From Ilex aquifolium (taxonomy: Eukaryota; Streptophyta; Magnoliopsida; Aquifoliales; Aquifoliaceae): a stretch of DNA of 64,000 nucleotides. The number at the start of each line of letters is the position of its first letter. Position 1 is the stretch's first letter. Shown here piece by piece: positions 1 to 9,658 of this stretch. Location of the stretch: assembly GCA_951799425.1 (NCBI GenBank), contig OX637392.1, forward strand, positions 53,903,093-53,967,092, read 5' to 3'. The notes below the pieces were generated by a model. It was not told where the DNA came from, searched no databases, and saw nothing but the letters and a program-made list of their open reading frames with translations. A program made the position numbers and the translations under genes.

Positions 1-2478
1 GTAGATGCCGTTGATTCTGAGGTCAATACTGAAGAGCTTCCCTCAACCTCCACTCCCCTGCCCCCTAAGTCAGACAAGGGCAAAGGCAAGGTCAGCGGAG
101 TCGGGATTTCTGATGTCTCCACGTACTTAGGAGCCGCCTATAGGCTAGCCGAGCAAGTGGGCCCTAGCAAGCTCACTCCTTTTTTGTTGAACGTTCTGCG
201 TACTCGCTATAGGTTCCCTGAGGGCGCTGAGCTCTTGAGCCCAGACGATTTTACTCCGTACGTCGCCCAGGTTAATAAGAAAGTTTGCTTCTTTGAGGCC
301 GCCTTTGATAATGGCCTCCGTTTTCCTGTGCACCCCTTTTTCAAGGTCATCCTGCAGTATTTCCATGTGTGCCCCTCTCAACTTTCTCCTAATTTCTGGG
401 GTGTCTTAGCGGGTCTCCTGGTTTTCTTCAAAGATTTGGACCTTGGAGTCCCTACCCTTCCTTTGTTCTTAGAATTCTTTAATGTTAAGCCGACCTCTGA
501 AGGCTTCCTGTACGCCTCTAAGCGTGCCAATGTTAGGCAGCTTATTTCCAACATTCCGACCTCCCACAAGCACTGGAAGGAAAACTTCTTTTTTGTCGGG
601 GGCACCAATTGGGAATATAATCCTGCTGACAGGTCGGACACTCTGGGTATTCCCAAGGCCTGGACTCGTCCGGACAATTTGGGTGAGTCCTCAACTGGGT
701 TAACTGTGTTTTCCGTTTCGAGGGCCATGAGCTCCTAACTCTGCTCTGTCTTCGTGTCCTTTAGGTACCCGTCTCAAGCTCAGTGCTGAGGAGCAAGAAG
801 TGAAGGGGATATTGGCAAAGTGCACCCCCAGAAGGTATTCTGAGCTCATCTTGCCTTGGGTTCTGGTGGATAGGGGGTTCAGCCTACCCGAGGTCGAGAT
901 TGAGGCTCCGCTCCCTATTTCTGTGCTCAGACCTGAAGAAGCTACTGGTAATCCTCATTTCCTAAGGGTCCTTTTATCTTTTCATTTCCTTTTACCTAAC
1001 TGTCTTAGCTCAGATCCTCCAGGGCCTTCCATCATGAAGCTTAATCCTGAGGAAATCCAAGCCAAGGTGAATAAACTGTCAAAGAGCGGTCGAGGTAGCA
1101 AGCGAAAGGTCCAGGTTGGTTCTGAGAGTGGCTCTGCTCCTCAGGCCAAAGTTCGGAAAGTGGAGGAATCGACTTCTTCTCCTGTTGCCGAAGACCTGGC
1201 TCTTCCTCCTGGCCCTTCTGTGGTAGTGAAGACACCTCTTTCCCCAACAACCCAGCCTACCTCAGTGGGAGGACATACCTCTCCTTCCTCGTCAGAGGTT
1301 GCAAGGGCCTTGGATGTGATCCCGAGTATCCGACCTGGTCGTTTCAAGTATAGCTCTTTAGGGAAGATCATTAAGACCCCACTGGTGGGTCCTGAGAGCA
1401 AGAAAGGGCCGCTTCCTGACGTGAAGGAAGATGAGGACTCCTTTTTTGAAAATATGGAGCTCGCCGCAGGGGCTATTTCCTCTATTCTTCCTGAGTCTGA
1501 CGTCGAGAAGTCTGCTACTATGGAGCTGGAAGAGTCCTTTGCATCAGCTCTTCAGGGAGCAGCTACTGTAAGTCTCGACATTCTCCGGCATCCTCTTGTC
1601 CTTATATTACAGCCATTTATAGCTTACTTATCTCTTTGCCTTTCCAGATGGCCATCCATGTAAAGGGCCTACTGAAGAGGATTCGGTCTTCTGAGTCTTC
1701 TGTCAAAGCTCTGAAGGCATATGAGCTCAAGGTTGCGGAGCAGGCTTTCGAGAATGAAGATCTCAAAAACCGGGTGAAGGACCTTACCGAGCAACTGGAG
1801 AAACAATCTTCTGATCTCAAAAGCTCTAAAGCTGCCAAGTTCAAAGCTGAGGAGGGAGAAAAGAAGGCTCGCGACGAGCTAAGAATTCTGGGGGATGAGC
1901 TGAAGCACAAGACTGAGCTCTGGGCTAAGGCTAACCAGGAGACATTTGACATCCGTAATTCTCTTGAATTCTCGAAGAGAGAGTATGAGACCATTAGCGA
2001 GGCTAATGGGGTTCTGCACCAGGAGCTCAAGGAGAAAAGTGCTTTAATAGCTGAGCTGACTGATGAAGCTACCACTCAATGGGCCTCCGGATGGATTGCT
2101 TTCCAGCGCAAGGCTTCCAAGCAATTTCCTGACCTAGACTTCAATCTTCCCATCCCTACAGAGGGGGAATTGGATGAATCAGACTCTGGTGGTGAGGAGG
2201 ACGCCTCAGCTCTTCCACCCGAAGCTCCACTCCAAGATGCCCCTGCTTCTCTCTCTACTGCTCATGCTGTGCCCCCATCTGCTGACCTGGTGACTGAAGC
2301 TCTTGAACAGGCGTCATTACCTGATACGGCAGAGGCTCCTGGGGTCAGTGTTCCTGGGAATTCCACTCCTCCGGCATTAGGATCCCTGCCTCCTGAGCTC
2401 CTGGGTTCTGCTTCTCCTGTCGATGCTGCGTCTGCCGAGCTGCAGGGTCTTCTGTCAACTCCCCCTTCAAAGACTTAG
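1..2478 (+). CDS. Antisense extra ORF A of the Tat element (putative gypsy-type transposon domain), 5' partial
   Basis: Four exons, all GT-AG: 1-682, 765-947, 1014-1567 and 1648-2478. Joined, they give one open frame of 749 codons from the window edge to TAG at 2476-2478; the start lies upstream. The intron 2 acceptor must be the AG at 1012-1013, because the AG at 1007-1008 would give an early stop. Residues about 52-275 resemble the plant 'putative gypsy type transposon' domain (Pfam Transposase_28 type), with an FEAAFDNGLRFPVHP-like stretch. Next come a basic SKRKV patch, a possible nuclear signal near residue 318, a Ser/Pro-rich linker, a long coiled coil (about 480-610), a WASGWIAFQRKA segment and an acidic Pro-rich tail. 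No enzymatic motif was seen and the function of such ORFs is unknown. It lies antisense to, and on the 3' side of, gag-pol. It could also be annotated as a host gene of unknown function. Confidence 0.75.
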
Positions 2479-3483
2479 GAAGTGCAATTTCTTTGTAAAA
2501 ATTTTTGAGATGTAACTTTGCTTTGCTTGTGTTATTTTGCAACCTTCATTCTCCTTTGCTTTTTAACGTATTATATATACCTCTGACTTTCATTGCACAC
2601 TTTATGCTTTATATACTCCTTTTCCCCTTGCCCCCTTTTGTTTTGAGGGGGGCTGTGCACTCCTTGAAGCAAAATTACCCGATTTGAAGAACTTAGAAGA
2701 CTTGGTGCTGTGCTCGAAGGAATGTTCTGAGCTACTGAGCTCGGTCGCTAGTATCTTAGGGATCCCTTCCCTTTTCTTTTTCGTTCTGAGGCACACAGCT
2801 TGGTATTCTGAGCTGGCGAGCTCCTTCTGAGCTATTCGTCTCGGGTTTGTGAGCTCAGATGTTCTTGCTGAGCTAACAGCTTTTCTTGCGAACTTAAGGG
2901 TTCTTACTGAGCGTCCTGGCTCTTTTCGTGAACTTTAAGGTTCTTTTTAAACTTCGCATTTCGTTCGCCTGAGCTTAAAAGTTTGCTCTGAGCTTCATGG
3001 CTCGTTTAATGATCCTTATTCTGAGAGGTACTTCAGTCTTTCCTTAAGCAAGGCTGTGGACCCTATGAGCTATTCAGATCTCTTGATGAACCGAGGAGCT
3101 TTTTTTTTGGAATAGCTGATCTTAAAAATTTTCTGCACTGGTGTTCTGTTTTGACCGGGCTGAGTTCAAAATATGCAGCTTGTGTGGGGTCAGGGGTTCC
3201 TTCGGTTGTTTTGAATGCAACATAAGGGGTGATCTTGTGTCAATTTCTTTTCCCGTGTTTTTCTCCCAACCGTTTTCCATAACCGCCACCTCTTTCCATA
3301 ACCGCAACTACCTTTATTAATTAAGAAACTGATTCCCTCTTTCTTTACTCTTGGTTTCCTGAAAAACTCCCAACTTTCCCTAAGTTTCTCGCCATCTGTT
3401 GATTTCCTCTTTCCCTGCCTTGCATGAAATATTCTTGACTTTCTTCTTGATTTCTTGCACCCTTTTCCTTACCAGTACTTTCG
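2479..3483. other. Spacer between antisense ORFs A and B, rich in GAGCT
   Basis: About 1 kb without a credible ORF on either strand. It is T-rich and repeatedly contains TGAGCT or GAGCTC, most densely at 2720-3080, often next to TTCTT or CTTAAGG words, like a decayed short tandem repeat. The same word is frequent in the LTR and in the 54-bp minisatellite of this element. The last ~200 bp before ORF B may hold its leader, but no clear promoter was identified. Confidence 0.5.
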
Positions 3484-4571
3484 ATGGCTGTCTCTGTTTC
3501 TTCTCTGTTCCAGGAGCGCACCTCCTTTGGAATCGAATGGAAGTGGTACTGTCGCTACCTGTCTCCTTCACTACTTGAATCTTCTGATTTGGTGGATATC
3601 AAGAAACGGTTTTTTCCTTTTCTTGACTTGCCTTTGCGAGTCCCTACCTCCGACGAGCCCTGCAACTACCTCCCTCGAGGGGAAGTCTGCTTATTTGAAG
3701 GTGCTTTGGACATGGGACTTCGCCTTCCCATTCATCCGGCCGTTGGGTGAGTTCTTGCCTACTATGGCCTGTGTCCTTCTCGCCTTTCTCCACGAGGATG
3801 GGCTGCTATGGTAAGCTTTTTCTTGTTCTGCCGCCTGCACGCCCTTGGCAGGTTCCCCTTCGTCTCTGAGTTTCTATACTTCTTCGAGATTGAAGAAGAT
3901 GATGCCCCCTGCTTCAGTTTCTTCCGTTGGAGGAATTTCAGTTTACGCCATTTGGTTCTAGATCTTCCCTCCAATCCTGAAGGGTGGTCTAAGCGTTTCT
4001 TCTTCGCCTCTGGAGAGTCTTGGAGGTCTCCTGAGGATCGCTGCCGTAAAGCTAGGATTCCTCGGTCCTGGGAGAGCTTCTCTCGCATTGGTAAGCTCAA
4101 GCCGAACTCTTTTGAACACTTCCTTTCGAAGATATACTCTTACTATGTCCCTGTTGTGCAGGTCCACCTGATCTGGATGTACCAGAGATGGTGAATATCA
4201 ACGAGTTGCTGTTTGTGGAGTCTAGGACTTATTCCGAGCTGATGACGAGTGCAAACCTCTATTTGCTTGGGGCTGAGGCTACTGAGTTTGAGTTTTCCTC
4301 TGTTCCTTACTCTTCCTGGACCTTTTTCTCTGATTCTGATGAGGACGGGGATTCTAACGAGGATAGGAGCACCGGCACGAGTTCAAGGAAGCGTAAGAGG
4401 GATGGCTCCCCCTCGCCTGACTCTCTGTCCACCATCTTCCTTACCTCCATGGATCAGAAGCTTCTTGATTTTCTTCACAAGGCTGAACAGGAGATTGACG
4501 AGCTGAAGAAGGAGAATGCTAGTCTGAAGGAAGAGGTTGCTGAGCTGAAGTCTCAACTTAAAAAGGACTAG
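3484..4571 (+). pseudogene. Antisense extra ORF B of the Tat element (paralogue of ORF A), one in-frame stop
   Basis: ATG at 3484. Exon 1 is 3484-4090 and exon 2 is 4162-4571, with a GT-AG intron at 4091-4161. The joined frame has 339 codons including the final TAG. A TGA at 3748-3750 interrupts it. Protein similarity to ORF A continues straight across this stop (LAYYGLCPSRLSP against LQYFHVCPSQLSP), so it is a nonsense mutation, possibly CGA to TGA, rather than an intron edge. The same domain type is followed by an acidic patch, a basic SSRKRKRDG stretch and a C-terminal leucine-zipper-like coiled coil. It is about half the length of ORF A, because the middle linker and the long coil are much shorter. 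It keeps the intron that matches intron 1 of ORF A. Confidence 0.7.
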
Positions 4572-4894
4572 GGTCTTTGTTTCCTTGTATCTTTCTTTCT
4601 TTTCTTGAATGATACCAGACTATGACTCTTTTCGCACTTTTCCGAACGTTTATATTATTGGATACTCTGAATTCTAGGTTTCTCATTCTTGAGTATGCAT
4701 GCCCATACATGAGCTCTTGGTGTTCAGAACACGGACGTAGATGGAGAACAGAAGATCATGTTTGCACTGACCTTAGTTCCTGTCTAGTTCCAGAGATCTG
4801 ACCGCGAACATTGATGGGAAACAGAAGATCATGTGTGTACAAACCTTAATCTTCAACTGACAACGCGGGTGATATCCGCTGTTCTGAACACATT
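4572..4894. repeat. Spacer with a degenerate ~73-bp duplication
   Basis: Non-coding. The word CAGAAGATCATGT occurs at 4749 and 4822, inside two similar stretches that begin GAACA and end CCTTA. This starts a run of different short tandem repeats that fills the space between ORF B and the broken end of pol. Confidence 0.5.
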
Positions 4895-4896
4895 GG

Positions 4897-4975
4897 ATTT
4901 GACTGTTGGTGTCTCCAAGAAGAGATCAGTCTTGAATTTGACTGTTGGTGTCTCCAAGAAGAGACCAGTCTTGAA
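4897..4975. repeat. 39-bp direct repeat, two copies
   Basis: The unit starts at 4898 (TTTGACTGTTGGTGTCTCC) and again at 4937. The copies differ at about one base (GAGATCAG against GAGACCAG). Confidence 0.85.
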
Positions 4976-4998
4976 TTTGATGAGCCTTGAAGCTTGTA

Positions 4999-5176
4999 TG
5001 AGCTGAAGAGCTCATCTCTCATTTTTAAGCTTTGAAGCTTATCGTATATTTATGAGTTGAAGAGCTCATCTTTCATTTATAAGCTTTGAAGCTTATCGTA
5101 TATTTATGAGCTGAAGAGCTCATCTTTCATTTATAAGCTTTGAAGCTTATCGTATATTTATGAGCTGTAAAGCTCA
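4999..5176. repeat. 54-bp minisatellite, each unit with two hairpins
   Basis: About 3.3 units with a 54-bp period. Each unit carries TGAGCT-GAAG-AGCTCA (4999-5014, 5053-5068 with one mismatch, 5107-5122, and a GTAA-loop variant at 5161-5176). Each also carries ATAAGCTT-TG-AAGCTTAT (5079-5096, 5133-5150, and a shorter first copy at 5027-5040). Both inverted repeats could fold as short stem-loops. The spacer between pol and the 3' end is a known hypervariable, satellite-forming region in Ogre/Tat elements. Confidence 0.9.
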
Positions 5177-5220
5177 TGCCTTTACTTTGGAAGCCATTTG
5201 ATGCCTTTACTTTGGAAGCC
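5177..5220. repeat. 19-bp direct repeat overlapping the broken end of pol
   Basis: TGCCTTTACTTTGGAAGCC occurs at 5177-5195 and 5202-5220. The second copy codes, on the minus strand, for the last recognisable RNase H residues (GFQSK). Pol homology therefore ends inside this duplication, which marks the deletion junction. Confidence 0.8.
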
Positions 5221-8200
5221 AGTTCTTGGCTTATATCTGATATCAAACAAATTGAGCTCTATGGCCCATTTAACCAGCCTCCCTGAAGACTCTGGCTTAT
5301 GCAATACTTGTTTCAACGGCTGATCTGTTGGGACCTCGATAGTATGAGCCTAGAAATAAGGTCTAAGTCTTCTAGCTGTTGTAACCAGGGCTAGAACAAG
5401 TTTTTCCATTTTTGGATATCTCTCCTCTGCCCCCCTCAGAGCTCTGCTACAGTAATAGACTGGTTGCTGAGCTCTGTCTCGCTCCCTAACCAGCGCTGCG
5501 CTTGTCGAAAAATCTGAAACCGCTAGGTAGAGGGTGAGGACTTCCCCTTCTAAAGGGCTTACCAAAACGGGGGGAGAGCTCATATAGTTTTTTAGGGCTT
5601 CGAATGCTTCTTCACACTTGGCATCCCACTGGAATGCCTTCTTCAAGATCTGAAAAAATGGCTGACATTTATCGCTTGACCTAGACACGAAACGGCTCAG
5701 GGCAGCTATCCTGCCTGTCAAGCGTTGCACCTCCCTTGTGTTGGATGGTGATTGCATCTCCACCATTGCCCTAACCTTCTCTGGATTAGCTTCAATCCCT
5801 CTGCTGCTAACAATAAAACCCAGGAATTTTCCTGCCGAGACCCCAAACGCGCATTTCGCAGGGTTGAGCTTCATTTTGTATTCCTTCAGGATTCGGAACG
5901 ATTCAGCTAAGTGCTCGATGTGGAGCTCTGCTTTTAATGACTTTACTAGCATATCATCGATGTAAACTTCCATGGACGCTCCTATCTGTTTTTGGAACAT
6001 CCTATTTACCAACCTCTGGTAAGTAGCTCCAGCGTTCTTCAACCCGAAGGGCATGACCTGGTAACAGTATGTTCCCTGTTCAGTTACGAAGGAGGTCTTC
6101 TCCTGATCGCTGGGATCCATCCTGATCTGGTTGTATCCTGAGAAGGCATCCATGAAGCTAAGGAGCTCATGCCCGGCTGTGGCGTCCACTATTAGGTCAA
6201 TCCGAGGTAACGGAAAGCTATCCTTGGGGCATGCTCGGTTGAGATCAGTGAAGTCAATGCACAGTCTCCACTTTCCATTGGTTTTCTTAACGAGAACCAC
6301 ATTCGCCAACCAGGTAGGGTAGTCAACTTCCCTGATGGCCTTGGCATGGAGGAGTTTGCTGACCTCCTCATTAATTGCCTTTTGTCTTTCTGAGGCAAAA
6401 CTCCTCCTCTTTTGTTTGACTGGTTTGCAAGCTGGATTCATGCTTAGCTTATGGGTAATAACCGAAGGATCAATTCCCTCCATGTCTTCCTACTTCCAAG
6501 CAAACACTCCTACATTCTCTTTTAGGAACTGGATGAGGAGACCTTTGAGCTCTGCGTTTAGTCTGGAACCCACATAAACAAGGTGTTCTGGCTTTTCATC
6601 AAGCTGAACTGGTTCCAGCTCTTCCGATGGCATTGGTCTTGTCTCCATTTCATCTCTCATGTCGAGTTCATCCAGTTGGATGTTCTCAACCTCCTTCTTT
6701 TTCACGGAAGCCATATAACATTCCCTTGCTACCCGCTGGTCTCCTCGGACTACTCCGATTCCATTATCTGTAGGGAATTTCACGACTAAATGGTAGGCAG
6801 ACGGGATTGCCTTCATGGAGTTAAGGGATGGCCTCACAAGCAAGATGTTGTATGCAGAGGGTGCATCGACCATTAGGAACTTTACGGTGGTAGTGGCTTG
6901 GCAAGGTGGGTCCCCTAGGGTGAGCACGAGCTAGATCGAGCCTAGGGGGAGCACCCTTTCTCCAGAGAATCCCAGCAAGTGAGTGCTTACTGGCTCAAGT
7001 CTTTCCCTTCCTATATCCATCTTGTCAAACGCAGGTGCGAAAATGATATCTGCCGAGCTTCCATTATCGATTAGAACACGATGAACAGTTCTATTAGCCA
7101 CCACTGCTCGCACCACCAATGGATCATCATGAGGGTACTGGCATCCCTCCAAATCAGCATCTGAAAAAGTGATAGCTGTATCTATGCGTGGTGCTTTGGA
7201 TACAGCGTGCACTTCGAGAGCTTCTTCGGCTCTGATCCGGCGGAGGTGTGCTTTCCTGGCCGAGCTAGATTCTCCGCCTCCTGCAAACCCTCCTGATATT
7301 ACTCTGATCTCCCCTAGAGGCTGCTGGTGCGGTGCAGGTGCCTGCTGTCGGGGTGGTGGAGGTGGAAGAGCTCGGTTCTGGTTGTCATTGGCTACAAAAC
7401 GACGTAACTGACCTCGTTGGATTAAAAACTCGATCTCCTTCTTTAATTGAATGCAGTCATCAGTGTGGTGACCATGGTCTCTATGGTAATCGCAGTACTT
7501 AGTGGGGTCTCTTTTGGCTGGATCTGCCTTCATCCGATGTGGCCATCTTAAGAACTTCTCGTTTTGGACCTCATACAGAACTTGCGACACAGCGGCGGTG
7601 AGTGGGGTGAATCGCTGGGGTCCATATCTGGGCTGCAGTTCAGGCTGCATGGGGCCCAGGCGGTCTCTGACATTTCCTCTTCTCTTTGGCGAGCGGTCTC
7701 TATCTCTTCTGGGAGACCTCTCTCGCCCTTTTTCCTTCCTGGGACTCCTGTCCCTTCTCTTCTCTTCTTTTTCCTTCTCCTTTCGTGAGGATGTTCCTCC
7801 TACTTTAGAAAGGAGTGCCTCTTCGCCATTTATATACTTCTCTGCCTTAGCTAACACCTCAGTCATGCTTGCCTGAGGGTTCTTTGATATAGAGAACATC
7901 AAGTCCTTTGATTGCACTCCCAATCCTGCAATGAAAGCAGTTATGGCGAATTTTTCGTCTGGGACGTCTACCTTCAATGTCTCCGAGTTAAACCTTTGGA
8001 CATAAGATCTCAGGTTCTCTTGAGGACCCTGCTTCACGTTCAGCAGGTGGTAGCTTGGCTTTCTGTATATCCGGGCTCCTATAAAGTGGGATACGAAAGC
8101 TATGGAGAGCTCTTTAAAGGATGAGATCGAGGCTGGTGGGAGCCTGTGAAACCAGGCTAAGGCAGAGCCTTTTAATGTGATGGCAAAAGCTCTTCAACGT

Positions 8201-8883
8201 ACGGGATCCTGGTATCCATGCAACTCCATCTGGTTTTTGTAAGTGTTGAGGTGATCTACGGGATCTTTCGTCCCATCAAAGACCTCTACTTGTGGCATCC
8301 TGAACTTTGGTGGAAGGGGAAAGTGTAGCACTCCAGTGGTAAATGGGGACTCGGTTTGCTGCACTAGGACGTCCATTGTAACCGGAGCCTTGTTCCTTAC
8401 AGCCTCCTTCATGTGGCTGAGCTCTTCCTGGATGTCTTTGAAGCGTTGCTCCCAGTAGTGCTCTCTCCTGTCTTGCGGGTGAGGGAGAAAGTCGTCCCTC
8501 TCACCCCTATCGTTCTGACTTTGCACCTCGTCGTTTTGGCCATTCCTAGGGGGTATGTAGGGAACATGTCCCCTGGTGTGGCTGCCTTCTCCTCCTTCAC
8601 TGACCTCTCTAAGGGGGTCCCAGTGTCGTTGTTCCCTATGAGGGGGATCCTTCTGGCCTTCTTGGGCCGGTCTTGCCTCCTGTGGGCGCTGTACGAGCCT
8701 TGATAGCTCTGCATTCTCCCTTAGTAAACGTTGGTTGACGAGGCGAAGGGCCTCCATCTCGTTATTAATGGGGGAATTAACCTCTGGGATATTCCCGGGT
8801 TGCCTGCCGTTGGTAGCTTCTTGCTGGTCTTGCATTCGTGGTAGGTTTGTTTGACTTCTGCTCATATTTCGTGTTGTTACCAT
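5182..8883 (-). pseudogene. gag-pol: Tat gag-pol: gag, protease, reverse transcriptase, partial RNase H; integrase missing
   Basis: One minus-strand frame runs from ATG at 8883 to TAA at 5182-5184, with in-frame stops at 8196-8194 (TGA), 6933-6931 (TAG), 6492-6490 (TAG) and 5352-5350 (TAG). There are no frameshifts. In order it encodes an N-terminal coiled part, the retrotransposon gag core (near DGTKDPVDHL), an Arg/Ser-rich linker, a C-x2-H-x4-H-x4-C knuckle-like motif (YCDYHRDHGHHTDDC, about codon 462), an aspartic protease (LIDNGSSADII), RT with CIDFTDLN, FMDAFSGYNQI, MPFGLKNA and YIDDMLVKS, and the start of RNase H (YLAVSDFSTSAALV). RNase H homology continues beyond the last stop to about 5200 and then ends in a 19-bp duplication. 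Integrase is absent. The substitutions-only decay points to a moderately young, silenced copy. Confidence 0.92.
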
Positions 8884-8930
8884 CAGTCACTGAAGGATCA
8901 GCTTATTTTTAAAGGGAACAGTCTTTCCCA

Positions 8931-8942
8931 CAGACGGCGCCA
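8931..8942 (-). other. Primer-binding site of the Tat element
   Basis: On the minus strand TGGCGCCGTCTG follows the 5' LTR after a 3-nt gap (GTT). TGGCGCCG is a usual first-strand primer site in Athila/Tat-type plant elements. The matching tRNA was not identified. Confidence 0.75.
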
Positions 8943-8945
8943 AAC

Positions 8946-9658
8946 TGATGGCGTAAACCTGCGCGAATGAGCTATGAGATTGGATTATGTGGTATGAATG
9001 ATCTGTGTGGGGCTTGATATGGCATCTGAGCTACAAGGCTCGTGTATCAATGGACGAATGCTCTGATTAACTGATGTGTAGTGCGTGTGACACAGTAGAA
9101 GTATAGTCGTTCACCGGCTAATGAGCTCGGCTAGTCCACTCTCTAATGGAGGCTCTTGCTCCTTTCTCTTTATTGATGAATTGAACGTGTTACAGTAGAA
9201 TACTCAGGGTCTTAGGGTTTCTAATTGTCTCTCTCGTTAATGGAGGCTGTCCCTCCCTTTTTATAGCCTCATGCTTACCTCTAATTCGGAATTATATCCT
9301 ACATTGAAGGGATCGTGCCCTATCTTCATTCACAATTCCGGAGTCACCTAAATTCCTTAAGGCTGGCTTCAAACGGAGAGATCTTTGCCTTCTTCCGTGG
9401 GATTCTCCTTAGTTTTAGGAGGGGATCGTGGTTGAATACGGGTTTCCTGCCTCGGATTGGTTCTACTTCCTTTATAATGGTATCCGGTGTCATCTTGCTG
9501 TCCCCTTGGCATTTTTCATCTCGTGTCTTCAGCTGGGAGTCTCAACGCCGGCTGGGCGAGCTCAGCCCATGGCTAGATGAGCTCAGTCTAATTTGCCTGA
9601 GCTCCCTAGCTGAGCTCATTTTACTAAGCTCGTGTCGGGTTTATTCTAAGTATCATCA
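8946..9658 (-). mobile_element. 5' LTR of the Tat element (713 bp)
   Basis: Bounded by TGATG at 8946 and CATCA at 9658, an inverted terminal pair. The inner edge abuts the primer-binding site. It contains a TATA box (9258-9265), a partial internal duplication around AATGGAGGCT (near 9147 and 9239), and a TGAGCT/GAGCTC cluster at about 9558-9632, the U3 end on the minus strand. The outer edge is set only by the terminal dinucleotides, because the 3' LTR is outside the window. Confidence 0.75.
9258..9265 (-). promoter_or_regulatory. TATA box in the Tat LTR
   Basis: Minus-strand TATAAAAA followed by GGGAGGGA. It lies about 310 bp upstream of the inner LTR edge, so the element's transcript would start near 9230. 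Confidence 0.55.

Larger units (their letters stand above)
1..9658 (-). mobile_element. Tat-lineage Ty3/gypsy LTR retrotransposon, left end outside window
   Basis: Read on the minus strand, the order is 5' LTR (8946-9658), primer-binding site (8931-8942), a leader of about 50 nt, gag-protease-RT-partial RNase H (8883 to about 5182), a repeat-rich spacer, and two antisense ORFs (B, then A). The 3' LTR must lie left of position 1. Extra ORFs, including antisense ones downstream of pol, are known from the Tat lineage of plant Ty3/gypsy elements. The RT motif YIDD, a DNGSSAD protease motif and the gag type fit this lineage. The copy cannot transpose by itself: gag-pol has four stops and lacks integrase. 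The right target-site duplicate would be the 5 bp after 9658 (AAAAG); its partner is outside the window. Confidence 0.85.

Noticed and set aside
378-728. Minus-strand ORFs opposite antisense ORF A
   Set aside because: Shadows of ORF A. They match no retroviral domain, and pol does not extend here.
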